From NCBI RefSeq assembly GCF_018968705.1, contig NZ_CP076668.1, positions 4,165,001 to 4,229,000 of the forward strand: 64,000 nucleotides of DNA. The letters run 5' to 3'. This document shows, one piece after another, positions 1 through 8,636 of this stretch. Below the pieces are notes generated by a model, which saw only the letters and a program-made list of their open reading frames with translations, ran no database searches and was not told where the DNA came from. The stretch's first letter is position 1. Every line of letters begins with the position of its first letter. This DNA comes from Pseudomonas lijiangensis. GTDB lineage: Bacteria; Pseudomonadota; Gammaproteobacteria; Pseudomonadales; Pseudomonadaceae. Position numbers and translations under genes: made by a program.

Positions 1-821
1 CCGTTGCCGAAACCTTCGATGTCATCGTCGAGCCCACCGAAGAGGCCTACACCCTGTTCGCCCAGTCCATGGACCGCACAGGTTTTGCCCGCGGCACGCT
101 CACCCGCAAGGCCGGTGCAACGGCCCCGGTTCCGCCTCTCGACCCACGCCCATTGCTGGGCATGGATGACATGGGAATGGATCATGGCGGTATGAATCAT
201 GGAAAGATGGCCGCCATGGACCACAGCAACATGGCAGGCATGAATCACCATGACATGTCGGGCATGAGCAGCATGCAACCTGCGCCGCAATCACAACCAC
301 AGTCGCACCCGGAAACGGAGAAGAACAATCCGCTGGTGGACATGCAGGCCATGAAAACTTCTCCCAAGCTGGACGATCCTGGCATCGGACTGAGAAATAA
401 TGGTCGCCGCGTCCTGACCTACGGGGATCTGCGCAGCACATTCGAGGACCCCGACGGACGCGAGCCCGGGCGCACCATCGAACTGCATCTGACCGGTCAC
501 ATGGAGAAGTTCGCCTGGTCGTTCAACGGCGTGAAGTTCTCGGATGCCGAGCCGCTTAAGCTCAAATATGGCGAGCGCATCAGGGTCGTGCTGGTCAACG
601 ACACCATGATGACTCACCCCATTCACCTGCATGGCATGTGGAGCGACCTCGAAGACGAGAACGGCCAATTCATGGTCCGCAAACACACCATCGACATGCC
701 ACCGGGCTCAAGGCGCAGCTATCGCGTCACCGCCGATGCCCTCGGGCGCTGGGCCTATCACTGCCATCTGCTCTACCACATGGAAATGGGCATGTTCCGT
801 GAAGTGCGCGTGGAAGAATGA
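1..821 (+). CDS. copA: CopA, multicopper oxidase of copper resistance (3' part only)
   Basis: This is the C-terminal ~272 residues of a periplasmic multicopper oxidase; the frame is already open at base 3 and the start lies outside the window. A linker very rich in Met and His (about bases 165-275, many MDH/MNH/MGM groups) is the copper-binding segment typical of CopA. The last cupredoxin domain carries the type 1/2/3 copper ligands HPIHLHG and [12 protein letters not shown]. CopA binds several copper ions and probably oxidises Cu(I) in the periplasm. It is followed after 10 bases by copB, the usual copAB order. Identification is firm; the 5' part cannot be judged. Confidence 0.95.
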   Translation, partial: VAETFDVIVEPTEEAYTLFAQSMDRTGFARGTLTRKAGATAPVPPLDPRPLLGMDDMGMDHGGMNHGKMAAMDHSNMAGMNHHDMSGMSSMQPAPQSQPQSHPETEKNNPLVDMQAMKTSPKLDDPGIGLRNNGRRVLTYGDLRSTFEDPDGREPGRTIELHLTGHMEKFAWSFNGVKFSDAEPLKLKYGERIRVVLVNDTMMTHPIHLHGMWSDLEDENGQFMVRKHTIDMPPGSRRSYRVTADALGRWAYHCHLLYHMEMGMFREVRVEE

Positions 822-831
822 GAACCTCAGC

Positions 832-1704
832 ATGAACAGAATCTTTCATCTTTCCCGACTGTCCGGCCTGCTTGTGGCAATGGGTCCATCGATGACAATG
901 CCGGCCCTGGCTGCCGACATGAGCGGCATGGATCACGGCAGCCATTCCATGCACCACGACCACATGCAGCCCGCACCGTCCAGCGCTGGCCAGAGTCGTA
1001 CGCCCATCCCGGAACTGACGGATGAAGACAGGGCTGCGGTCTACACCAGCCATACAGGCCATACGGTGCATGACAGCGCCATCAATACCTTCTTCATGGC
1101 CGACAAACTGGAATGGCAGAACGCCGATCAGGGCAACACGCTGGCGTGGGATCTCAAAGGCTGGGTCGGAGGTGATATCGATCGCCTGTGGATACGCTCC
1201 GAAGGCGAACGCACTGATGGCAAGACCGGGGACGCCGAAATCCAGGCGCTGTGGGGACACGCGATCAGCCCATGGTGGGACCTGGTCGCGGGCGCACGCC
1301 AGGACTTCAAGCCGGGCGATCCGCAGACCTGGGCCGCGTTTGGCATTCAGGGCATGGCCCTGTCCAACTTCGAAGCCCAGGCCACAGCCTTCATCGGCGA
1401 AGCAGGCCAGAGCGCCGCACGCCTTGAAGGCGATTACGACCTGCTGCTGACCAACCGGCTCATTCTGCAGCCCACGGCCGAGCTCAACGTCTACGGCAAG
1501 AACGATGCGCAACGCGGTATCGGCTCCGGTCTGGCCAACACTGAAGTCGGCCTGCGGCTTCGCTATGAAATCCGGCGGGAGTTCGCGCCTTATATTGGCG
1601 TGAGCTGGAACCGGACTTATGGCAAGACTGCCGATTATGCTCGTGAAGAAGGCGAAGATCGCAGCGAGGCAAGGTGGGTGCTGGGTATCAGGATGTGGTT
1701 CTAG
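832..1704 (+). CDS. copB: CopB, outer-membrane copper resistance protein
   Basis: The protein has 290 residues. The start is the ATG 10 bases after copA, which gives a signal peptide ending near PALA. A short Met/His-rich stretch follows ([16 protein letters not shown]). The rest is a predicted beta-barrel of the CopB family with alternating hydrophobic strands, ending in an aromatic residue (MWF), as outer-membrane proteins do. It works with CopA by binding or sequestering copper at the outer membrane. It is almost certainly co-transcribed with copA. An upstream in-frame start inside copA exists but would bury the signal peptide, so it was not chosen. Confidence 0.93.
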   Translation: MNRIFHLSRLSGLLVAMGPSMTMPALAADMSGMDHGSHSMHHDHMQPAPSSAGQSRTPIPELTDEDRAAVYTSHTGHTVHDSAINTFFMADKLEWQNADQGNTLAWDLKGWVGGDIDRLWIRSEGERTDGKTGDAEIQALWGHAISPWWDLVAGARQDFKPGDPQTWAAFGIQGMALSNFEAQATAFIGEAGQSAARLEGDYDLLLTNRLILQPTAELNVYGKNDAQRGIGSGLANTEVGLRLRYEIRREFAPYIGVSWNRTYGKTADYAREEGEDRSEARWVLGIRMWF

Positions 1705-1756
1705 ACCTTTTGCGTTCTGCCGTATACTTGCGCGTTTTACCCAGAGCATCTCTAAC

Positions 1757-2245
1757 GTGGCAAACAAACGGTACGCCTGCATCGGCCTTTACAACCCCAA
1801 ATCCCCGGAAAACGTCGGATCGGTGATGCGGGCGGCGGGCTGTTATGGCGTGGCTTCGGTCTTCTACACCGGCAAACGCTACGAGCGCGCACGGGACTTC
1901 ATCACCGATACCAAGAAGATCCATCAGGATATTCCGCTGATCGGCATCGAAGACCTCAAGAGCATCCTGCCCCTGGGCTGCATTCCGGTTGCGGTGGAAC
2001 TGGTGGACGGTGCTCGTGCCCTGCCCGAATACACTCACCCGGATCGCGCCCTGTATATCTTCGGCCCGGAAGACGGCTCGCTGGATCAGGAAATCCGCGA
2101 CTGGTGCGAAGACGTGGTCTACATCCCCACCCAGGGCTGCATGAACCTGGCTGCGACCGTCAATGTCGTGCTCTATGACCGCATGGCCAAGGGTATAAAT
2201 ACCCGCTCGGGTCCACAGTTCGGCCGGGAAAAGCCCGACCACTGA
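1757..2245 (+). CDS. TrmH/SpoU (SPOUT) family RNA 2'-O-methyltransferase
   Basis: This 162-residue protein is a minimal SPOUT methyltransferase. It has the N-terminal motif NPKSPENVGSVMRAAGCYG (motif 1), IFGPEDGSL (motif 2) and IPTQGCMNLAATVNVVLYDR (motif 3), which form the knotted S-adenosylmethionine site. It probably methylates a ribose in tRNA or rRNA; the exact target cannot be read from sequence. The size resembles TrmL, but the motifs do not settle which subfamily it is. The start is a GTG at 1757; upstream open codons overlap the end of copB and are not conserved-looking. It stands alone between copB and a small membrane protein. Confidence 0.85.
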   Translation: MANKRYACIGLYNPKSPENVGSVMRAAGCYGVASVFYTGKRYERARDFITDTKKIHQDIPLIGIEDLKSILPLGCIPVAVELVDGARALPEYTHPDRALYIFGPEDGSLDQEIRDWCEDVVYIPTQGCMNLAATVNVVLYDRMAKGINTRSGPQFGREKPDH

Positions 2246-2322
2246 TGAAAATGCAGTGAACAGTTTCACGGATGGGCAGTCAGTTTCGTTGAAGCCGACT
2301 TATCACGTCATGGAGAACCATC

Positions 2323-2700
2323 ATGAGCGACACCCCGATCATCGATAGAATCGACACCCCGCGACTGCACAACTACCCGCAGCAGAACGTCCAGGGCTGG
2401 GAGCGCATAGGCTCTCTGGCAGGCGGCGTGACAATGATGGGCAAAGGACTGCGCCGTGGTGGCCTGCTGGGCCTGGTCCAACTGGCCATCGGCGGTGCCG
2501 TACTGGCTCGCGGTATCACAGGGCATTGCTCGGCCAAGAGCCTGATCGAAAAAAGCCGGAGCAACCTGCACAGTGCACGCTCGGATATCGAACGCGCCGG
2601 TGCCGAGTTGAAACAGCTCAAGGACAATGCCGAACTGGCCGCCAGGACGTCGGTCATCAACGGCATCGATGCCTTGAAAGACCCGAAAAGCGACGTCTGA
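2323..2700 (+). CDS. DUF2892-type small membrane protein
   Basis: The protein has 125 residues. Residues ~22-60 match the DUF2892 pattern: a glycine-rich hydrophobic hairpin (GWERIGSLAGG, GLLGLVQLAIGGAVLARGITGHC) likely to form two short membrane helices. After it comes a charged helical tail (residues ~65-115), possibly coiled coil. Family function is unknown; related domains are fused to rhodaneses. The start ATG has GGAG 10 bases upstream. It is transcribed towards the convergent YcgN gene, only 5 bases away. Confidence 0.7.
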   Translation: MSDTPIIDRIDTPRLHNYPQQNVQGWERIGSLAGGVTMMGKGLRRGGLLGLVQLAIGGAVLARGITGHCSAKSLIEKSRSNLHSARSDIERAGAELKQLKDNAELAARTSVINGIDALKDPKSDV

Positions 2701-2705
2701 GCCCC

Positions 2706-3155
2706 TTAACCGGCGCGGAAAATCAGGTAATCCTCCCAGTCGTCTTCGGGCACGCTGTTCTCACTGAGCATGCGTCCCGACTGGGAGATGCGCTCGTGGT
2801 GCACAGCCTCGCGATCTCCGCACACCAGATGGTGCCAGAGCGGTAGATCCTTCCCTTCGCTGACCAGACGATAACCACAGGTAGGCGGCAGCCATTTGAA
2901 CTCGTCAGCCTGCCCGGCCGTGAGTTGAATGCAGTCAGGCACAAAGGCTCGACGATTGCTGTAATCGGAGCACTGACACGTCTTCAGGTCCAGCAACTTG
3001 CAGGCGATGCGCGTGTAGTAAACACTGTTGTCGTCTTCATCTTCCAGCTTTTGCAGGCAGCACAGACCGCAGCCATCGCACAGCGATTCCCACTCGTCCG
3101 TGTCCAGTTGGTCGAGTGTTTTGCGTATCCAGAAGGGTTCAACTTTAGCGGCCAT
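2706..3155 (-). CDS. YcgN family cysteine-cluster protein (UPF0260)
   Basis: The protein has 149 residues with the family hallmarks: the N-terminal [10 protein letters not shown] and a cluster CDGCGLCC (residues ~26-33), followed by CSDYSNRR and PDCIQL. The cysteines probably bind a metal or iron-sulfur cluster of the zinc/iron-chelating CxxCxxCC type. No enzymatic role is established for this family. It is full length. It converges on the DUF2892 gene and is not in an obvious operon. In this genus the same family is often found near ycgL and rnd, which are about 2 kb away here. Confidence 0.88.
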   Translation of the reverse strand: MAAKVEPFWIRKTLDQLDTDEWESLCDGCGLCCLQKLEDEDDNSVYYTRIACKLLDLKTCQCSDYSNRRAFVPDCIQLTAGQADEFKWLPPTCGYRLVSEGKDLPLWHHLVCGDREAVHHERISQSGRMLSENSVPEDDWEDYLIFRAG

Positions 3156-3370
3156 GGTTCGGACAACGGTATCGACAATGAAAAGGCCGCCAGTCTAGTG
3201 GCACATCGGATGCGGGCCAAGCCTTTGCGACTGCCGGTATCCAACACTTCACTTGTCAGTGGCGTGGCAAAACAGTAGCGTTAGAAGGCTTTTGAGAGCA
3301 CAGACAATGCCTGCCAACCACGGCCCATCATGTCAAGCTCACTTCAAACCTTCGCCACGACAGGATTCGC

Positions 3371-3964
3371 ATGAGCACTAATCCCCGTATCGCCGACCAC
3401 ACCATCGACCCGCAATTCACCCATCGCTGGTCGCCACGCGCCTTCACAGGTGAAAGCATTCCACAGGAAACCCTGCTGAGTTTCTTCGAGGCCGCACGCT
3501 GGGCACCTTCGGCCTACAACTCGCAGCCATGGCGCTTCCTTTATGCGCGTCGCGACACCCCGAACTGGGAGCGTTACCTGGGCCTGCTCAATGAGTTCAA
3601 CCGCAGCTGGGCGCAGAGCGCTTCGGCACTGGTGATCGTCATCTCCAAGACCACCTTCGCCGCACCCGGCGCGACCGAAGAGAGCCCGGCAACCACGCAC
3701 GAGTTCGATGCCGGCTCCGCCTGGGGCTACCTGGCATTGCAGGCCAGCCTGAGCGGCTGGTACACCCACGGCATGTCAGGCTTCGACAAGGAACTGACCC
3801 GCAAGGAGCTGAACATTCCAGAAGGCTATGCCCTGCATGCAGCAGTCGCTATCGGCAAGCTGGGCGACAAGGCAATCCTGCCCGAATACCTGCAAGGCCG
3901 CGAAATCCCAAGCCCACGCAAGCCAGTAGCAGAACTGGCGGCTGAGGGTGATTTTTCGTTGTAG
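3371..3964 (+). CDS. Nitroreductase family FMN oxidoreductase
   Basis: The protein has 197 residues. The N-terminal FMN-binding pattern is clear (HRWSPRAFTGE, then FEAARWAPSAYNSQPWRF), with the middle EFDAGSAWGYLALQAS and C-terminal HAAVAIGKLGD that complete the flavin site. Family members use NAD(P)H to reduce nitroaromatics, quinones or other electron-poor compounds; the physiological substrate is unknown. The start ATG is preceded by an AGG motif. The gene ends at the heptamer repeat array that separates it from the convergent dehydrogenase gene. Confidence 0.88.
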   Translation: MSTNPRIADHTIDPQFTHRWSPRAFTGESIPQETLLSFFEAARWAPSAYNSQPWRFLYARRDTPNWERYLGLLNEFNRSWAQSASALVIVISKTTFAAPGATEESPATTHEFDAGSAWGYLALQASLSGWYTHGMSGFDKELTRKELNIPEGYALHAAVAIGKLGDKAILPEYLQGREIPSPRKPVAELAAEGDFSL

Positions 3965-3971
3965 GTTTTTA

Positions 3972-4087
3972 GAGCTGCAAGCTGCAAGCTGCAAGTGGAA
4001 AGCTTCAAGCTTCTAACTTGTAGCTTGTAGCTTGTAGCTTGTAGCTTGTAGCTTGTAGCTTGTAGCTTGTAGCTTTTAACTTGCAGC
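3972..4087. repeat. Heptanucleotide repeat array (GTAGCTT type)
   Basis: The stretch between two convergent genes is made of 7-bp units. It starts with three GCTGCAA units, then degenerate GCTTCAA/GCTTCTA units, and from 4020 has eight tandem copies of TAGCTTG, ending in AACTTGCAGCT. The first and last parts are reverse complements of each other (AGCTGCAAG versus CTTGCAGCT), so the whole array can fold on itself. Runs of such AGCTTGCAAGC-like heptamers between convergent genes are familiar in Pseudomonas. It may end transcription from both sides. Repeat number is likely to vary between strains. Confidence 0.9.
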
Positions 4088-4096
4088 TACCGCTGC

Positions 4097-5029
4097 TCAA
4101 TATCCCCGCGAAAAATCCACTTCTCCGCGCAGCGGCTCACCTGCCTGAAAAGCCTTGAGGTTCTCGACGAACAATTCGGTCATGGCCAGGGGCGATGTCG
4201 GGGCAGAACTGTGCCCGGTCAGCAGCAGGCCATAAGCGGTCCAGAACGGATGGCGCTGAGGCAGCGGTTCCTGACGGCAGACATCGATCACAGCGCCAGC
4301 CAGGTGCCCTTCCTTCAAGGCTTCCACCAGATCCGCGTCGACCACCGCCACACCACGTCCGACGTTGATGAACAGCGCCGAAGGCTTGAATGCCGCGAAC
4401 AGTTTCGCGTCGTACAAATCGTGGGTTGCCGGTGTGTTGGGCAGCAGGTTGATGACATAGTCCATATCGCCAACCATCTGTTCCAGATCCGCCAGGGCAC
4501 CGACTTCGACGAACGGCTCCTGGGTGCGCGCCTGAGAAGCGACGCCGTAGACCTGCACGCCAAAAGGCACGAGGAACTGCGCGACACGCTGGCCGATATC
4601 ACCCGCGCCCACGATCAGCGCCTTGCGGCCATACAGGCTCTGGCCGGGACGATTGTCCCATTTGCGTTCGACCTGACTCATCAGGCGCGCCAGCACTTCA
4701 CGTTCGTGACCGAGCATGTAGGTCAACAGAAACTCGGCCATGACCTGACCGAAAATACCGACCGCCCGCGTCAATCGATAATCCCTGGATACGCCCTCGG
4801 CCAGCAACGGGGTAATTCCCGCCCAGGTCGATTGCAACCATTGCGGCTTGTGCCCCTGACGCAACAGATTGGCCAGTAGATCAGGCTGTCCCAGCCAGAC
4901 CGTGCATTCACCAGCCATACGAGACAGTTCGGCGGAATCACCGCTGCTCATGATTTCAACTTCGGGCGCTACCTTGCGCAACAGTTGGGTGTAGATGGGG
5001 TAATCGTGTTCGGCAATCAGAACGCGCAT
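4097..5029 (-). CDS. D-2-hydroxyacid dehydrogenase (glyoxylate/hydroxypyruvate reductase type)
   Basis: The protein has 310 residues. The NAD(P)-binding Rossmann motif is VGAGDIGQRVAQF (around residue 140). The catalytic triad of the family is visible: Arg in VGRGVAV, Glu in CRQEPLP and His in TGHSSAPT. It reduces 2-ketoacids such as glyoxylate or hydroxypyruvate to the D-hydroxyacids; the precise substrate is uncertain. The N-terminal domain is short, as in GhrA-like proteins. It is transcribed alone, converging on the nitroreductase gene across the heptamer repeats. Confidence 0.88.
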   Translation of the reverse strand: MRVLIAEHDYPIYTQLLRKVAPEVEIMSSGDSAELSRMAGECTVWLGQPDLLANLLRQGHKPQWLQSTWAGITPLLAEGVSRDYRLTRAVGIFGQVMAEFLLTYMLGHEREVLARLMSQVERKWDNRPGQSLYGRKALIVGAGDIGQRVAQFLVPFGVQVYGVASQARTQEPFVEVGALADLEQMVGDMDYVINLLPNTPATHDLYDAKLFAAFKPSALFINVGRGVAVVDADLVEALKEGHLAGAVIDVCRQEPLPQRHPFWTAYGLLLTGHSSAPTSPLAMTELFVENLKAFQAGEPLRGEVDFSRGY

Positions 5030-5076
5030 GTTTCAAAAACCTTAAAAACGGGACAAACAAGCTGCAACAGCCATGG

Positions 5077-5115
5077 GCCGGTCTGCCTGCGTGCTGTGCA
5101 AGCAGGCAGACCGGC
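5077..5115. terminator. Perfect 14-bp inverted repeat downstream of ycgL
   Basis: GCCGGTCTGCCTGC at 5077-5090 is followed by its exact reverse complement at 5102-5115, with an 11-base loop. It lies just after the ycgL stop codon and before the start of the dehydrogenase gene, both on the minus strand. The stem is strong but no T run follows on either strand, so it may be a transcription attenuator, an RNA-stabilising 3' end or a recognition site rather than a classical terminator. Confidence 0.5.
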
Positions 5116-5136
5116 ACTACAGTGCGGCACAACGGA

Positions 5137-5430
5137 TCAGACTGGATCGTTGCGGCGCAACAACTCTTCGGGCAAGTGCTGGATGTATTCCTCTTCGGCA
5201 GGCGGCATCTGCAAGTGATAACCCTGGGTATCGAGGTTTTCCAGCACCTTGTTGATATCTTCACGAGCCAGCGCGCGCTCAGGACTGAGCACCAGGTCGA
5301 AAGCATGCTGGGGCGTGCCGAACGCAGCCAGTAACTCTACCGGTACACGCTTGAGCACATCGCTCTTGAGCACATACAGGTACATCTCGTTCTTTTTCGG
5401 GCTGCGATAAATGGAGCAAATACGTTTCAA
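5137..5430 (-). CDS. ycgL: YcgL domain protein
   Basis: The protein has 97 residues and covers the whole YcgL domain: the N-terminal [20 protein letters not shown], then [19 protein letters not shown] and the C-terminal [15 protein letters not shown]. The family is a small alpha/beta fold of unknown biochemical role, consistently linked with ribonuclease D in gammaproteobacteria. Its ATG overlaps the rnd stop codon (ATGA), so the two are translationally coupled. Confidence 0.92.
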   Translation of the reverse strand: MKRICSIYRSPKKNEMYLYVLKSDVLKRVPVELLAAFGTPQHAFDLVLSPERALAREDINKVLENLDTQGYHLQMPPAEEEYIQHLPEELLRRNDPV

Positions 5431-6560
5431 GGCTGTTCTCCTGCATTGGCCAGGCTGTCGAGCAGCGCCTGCCCCATTAATTCGCGACGCCAGCCACGCA
5501 GCGAATCGGGCAATGTGTAAGGGCCATCGGGGTAGCCGCTCTTGAGCAAGGCTTCGAGGGTCTTCTTGCGCAGCACGACCTCGGGGGCAATATTCAGTTG
5601 CTCAGCGTATTGCTGACCAATCGCCCGCAAGCCTTTCAGAATGCCGGAAGCCTCGATCGGCAGAGGCTCGGGCAACGCCGCAGGCCACTGATCCGGCGGC
5701 AGATTGCCGGATTTCTTGATCAGATCCAGCAGGAACTCACCATCCTGACGTACAGTGCGCGGGTGCATGTCTTCGATCCGGGCCAGGGCACTGAGGTTGT
5801 CCGGCTGGGTCTTGGCCAGCGGCCACAACGAGTGCTCACGCACGATGCGATTGCGCGGCAGGTTGCGCGAACGCGCCTGTATCTCGCGCCAGGCACACAG
5901 CTCACGCAATACCGCCAGCTGGGCACGAGACAGCTTCCAGGCCAGTTTGGCGTCGCGGTAAATCTCGTAGGGATCGGTTTCCCGGCGCAGGTTGGCGACC
6001 AGCTCTGCTCCATCCTCGAGAACCCACAGGTATTTCTCGTCCGACAGGCGTGGCCGCAACAGGCCGAAAAGCTCGGCCAGATGCACGGCATCTTCGGCGG
6101 CATAGCTGATCTGGGTTTCCGACAACGGGCGTTGCAGCCAGTCGGAGCGGGTCTCGCCCTTGGGCAGGTCGATGTTCAGCACCTCCTGCACCAGACGCGA
6201 ATAGCCCATGGAAAACCCGATGTTCAGGTAAGCGGCCGCCAGTTGAGTGTCGAACAGCGGAACCGGCAGGCTGCCCGTCAGGCGCAACAGCACTTCCAGG
6301 TCTTCGCTGCAGGCATGGACCACTTTGATGACGTCGGTGTTTTCAAGCAGTGCGGACAGAGGCGTCCAGTCGCTGATGAGCAACGGGTCGATCAGCCAGG
6401 CGCTGGAACCGTCGCCGATCTGCAACAGCGCGGCAATCGGGTAAAAGGTGTCGACCCGCATGAACTCGGTGTCGAGCGCGACAAATGGCAACGACTGCCA
6501 CTGCGCGCACTGTCGGGCGAGGCTGTCGTCGTCGCGAATCCAATGAATATCGATGGCCAC
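5427..6560 (-). CDS. rnd: Ribonuclease D
   Basis: The protein has 377 residues, the usual size. The N-terminal DEDD exonuclease domain shows VALDTEFMR (Exo I), [13 protein letters not shown] (Exo II) and [13 protein letters not shown] (Exo III). An HRDC domain follows (around residues 205-290, [19 protein letters not shown]). RNase D trims the 3' ends of tRNA precursors and other small stable RNAs. The gene heads a two-gene unit with ycgL, which it overlaps by four bases. Confidence 0.96.
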   Translation of the reverse strand: MAIDIHWIRDDDSLARQCAQWQSLPFVALDTEFMRVDTFYPIAALLQIGDGSSAWLIDPLLISDWTPLSALLENTDVIKVVHACSEDLEVLLRLTGSLPVPLFDTQLAAAYLNIGFSMGYSRLVQEVLNIDLPKGETRSDWLQRPLSETQISYAAEDAVHLAELFGLLRPRLSDEKYLWVLEDGAELVANLRRETDPYEIYRDAKLAWKLSRAQLAVLRELCAWREIQARSRNLPRNRIVREHSLWPLAKTQPDNLSALARIEDMHPRTVRQDGEFLLDLIKKSGNLPPDQWPAALPEPLPIEASGILKGLRAIGQQYAEQLNIAPEVVLRKKTLEALLKSGYPDGPYTLPDSLRGWRRELMGQALLDSLANAGEQP

Positions 6561-6743
6561 ACGGCTCTCCCTTGATCAATGGCGCGCAGTATATATCGCC
6601 ATAGGAGGTTTATCGCGCATCCGGCCTGAAACTCTTGGATATCTTCATGTCGATCGCTGCAAAACAGCAGGCTCGATCCATGGGCTGCGAGGTGCCTGGG
6701 ACAAGGCCTGTCCAGTCAAGCGCCTCACAGTCAGAATCATGAA

Positions 6744-8393
6744 TTACCTGTTGATTGCCACGCCATTGCCGATCGAACTTCTGCAACCGGAAAACAGGTC
6801 CAGACTCGGGTCATAAACCTTGGTATCGACCTTCAACAAGCCCAGCATGGAATGAAAGAGATTGTCTTGGCTCAACGGCGCATTACGCTCCCTGGCCAGG
6901 CACTCCGGATTGACGGCAAAAGACTTCTGATAGTTATCGGACAACCATATCATCATCGGTACATGTTTCTGCTGATCGGGCGCCAGCATATAAGGCGTAC
7001 CGTGCAGGAACAGATTATATTCGCCCAATGACTCACCATGATCCGACAGATACAACATGGCCGTATCAACTTTATCCTGACGGCTGCGCAATATATCGAT
7101 CAGGGAAGACAGGACATGGTCGGTATACAGCAACGTATTATCATAACCATTGACAATACTTTCACGACTGCAGTTATTCAGGGCATTACTTTCACACACC
7201 GGCGTAAACTTCTCGAATGCCTTGGGGTAACGCTTGAAGTACTCCGGCCCGTGACTGCCCATCTGGTGCAGTACCAATACGGTGTCTTTATCGAGACTGT
7301 CGATAAAGGCTTCCAGACCTTGCAGCAGGATCTCGTCGTGGCATTCGTTATTGGCGCACAGCAACGGGTCCTTGAGGTTGCTGACATCCTGGAAAGCCAC
7401 CCGATCGCAGGTGCCTTTACAGCCGGACTGGTTGTCGCGCCACACCACCTCGATACCCGCACGTTTCAGCACATCCAGCAGCCCTTCCTGATTGCGGGCC
7501 TTGGTGGCGTTGTAATCCTTGCGCCCCATATTGGAGAACATGCAAGGCACCGACACGGCTGTCTCGGTTCCGCAGGAGTAGACATCGGTAAATGCCACGA
7601 GGCCACTCTGCCTGTTGAGCTTTGGCGTCGTCTCGCGACCGTAGCCCAGAATGCCGAAGTTCTCTGCTCGAGCACTTTCGCCCACCACCAGAACCGTCAG
7701 GGATTTGCGCGAATGCGTCGCCGCATCAGGCGAGCGCCGGGCGTCTTCGCCAATGGCCAGGAATGGTCGCTGGGACGAAATGATCTGCTCGCTCAGATAA
7801 CCGACCGATGCACCGATGTAATTGCTCGGCACGACCATCAGGCGCAACTCATGGTGATTGCGAAACAGAGAGGACAACCCCTGATAATTCGCCAGCGCTA
7901 CGCCCCCCATCGATACCGCGCAGACCACACAGACCAGCACCTTGCTGAACAGCTCAAGATGCCAGCGGCGGTAGTTGATCGGTGTCTTCCACAACAACGC
8001 GGATGGCAGCACACCCAGAAAGAGCATGTAGGCGCCCAGTTTCAAGGACAGGAGACCTTGAACTTCGGTCGGATTGGTTTCTGCAAAGTTGCGAAACATG
8101 CCGGCATCGATCATGACGCCGTATTCGTTCATGAAATAGGCAACACCGGCACTGGCAAAAAACAGGAAGATCAATACGGGCTTCAATAGCCGCCGATAGG
8201 CAAGCAGCGTCAATACAATATTGAATACACAGAAAACCATCACACCAAAGGCAATCCGTATGGCGACTCCCTTTGTACTGCCTCCTGTAATCTCGAAAAG
8301 ATGCTGCCAGAAATTGACATTAAAACCGAACAATAGAAAGGCACTGGCAATCAACGTGACAACTTCTGGACGAACAGGCTTGATCTTCAGCAT
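6744..8393 (-). CDS. eptA: EptA-type lipid A phosphoethanolamine transferase
   Basis: The protein has 549 residues. Five predicted membrane helices occupy residues ~10-175. The periplasmic sulfatase-like domain follows, with zinc ligands in VVGESARAENFG, the nucleophilic Thr in CGTETAVSVPCMFS (about residue 278) and YLSDHGESLGEYNLFLHG near the end. It moves phosphoethanolamine from phosphatidylethanolamine to lipid A, which lowers the negative charge of LPS and raises polymyxin tolerance. Paired cysteines typical of the family are present. It is monocistronic; no adjacent pmrAB-like two-component genes were found. Confidence 0.9.
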   Translation of the reverse strand: MLKIKPVRPEVVTLIASAFLLFGFNVNFWQHLFEITGGSTKGVAIRIAFGVMVFCVFNIVLTLLAYRRLLKPVLIFLFFASAGVAYFMNEYGVMIDAGMFRNFAETNPTEVQGLLSLKLGAYMLFLGVLPSALLWKTPINYRRWHLELFSKVLVCVVCAVSMGGVALANYQGLSSLFRNHHELRLMVVPSNYIGASVGYLSEQIISSQRPFLAIGEDARRSPDAATHSRKSLTVLVVGESARAENFGILGYGRETTPKLNRQSGLVAFTDVYSCGTETAVSVPCMFSNMGRKDYNATKARNQEGLLDVLKRAGIEVVWRDNQSGCKGTCDRVAFQDVSNLKDPLLCANNECHDEILLQGLEAFIDSLDKDTVLVLHQMGSHGPEYFKRYPKAFEKFTPVCESNALNNCSRESIVNGYDNTLLYTDHVLSSLIDILRSRQDKVDTAMLYLSDHGESLGEYNLFLHGTPYMLAPDQQKHVPMMIWLSDNYQKSFAVNPECLARERNAPLSQDNLFHSMLGLLKVDTKVYDPSLDLFSGCRSSIGNGVAINR

Positions 8394-8576
8394 TTACAGT
8401 CTGCTTATGTAGTTTCTTATCGAATAGGGACTGAACCAGACGGCCCATCCATGCGCAGACTTTAGACGGGAGTCTATCAATTTTTTGTGAAAAGGATGCG
8501 AATAACTGATCGCATAAAACTTATTTCATCGTGGGAAATTTCCTCCAGAAAAAGACAGCATTAACGCTCCAGCACA

Positions 8577-8621
8577 CAATAAAAAATGCCCCTTCACGAG
8601 CACACTCGCGAAGGGGCATTG
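8577..8621 (-). terminator. Rho-independent terminator of the malic enzyme gene
   Basis: On the minus strand an AATGCCCCTTCGCGAG arm pairs with CTCGTGAAGGGGCATT and is followed by TTTTTTATT. It lies 16 bases past the malic enzyme stop codon. It is the strongest intrinsic terminator signature in this part of the window. Confidence 0.85.
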
Positions 8622-8636
8622 AGTGAAACGCCGGGA

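Noticed and set aside
69..821. Start of copA at the ATG at 69
   Set aside because: The reading frame is open and copper-oxidase-like upstream of it to the window edge; the gene is truncated by the window, not short.
3972..4087. CRISPR-like array
   Set aside because: The units are 7 bp and contiguous, with no spacers and no cas genes near; it is a simple tandem repeat.
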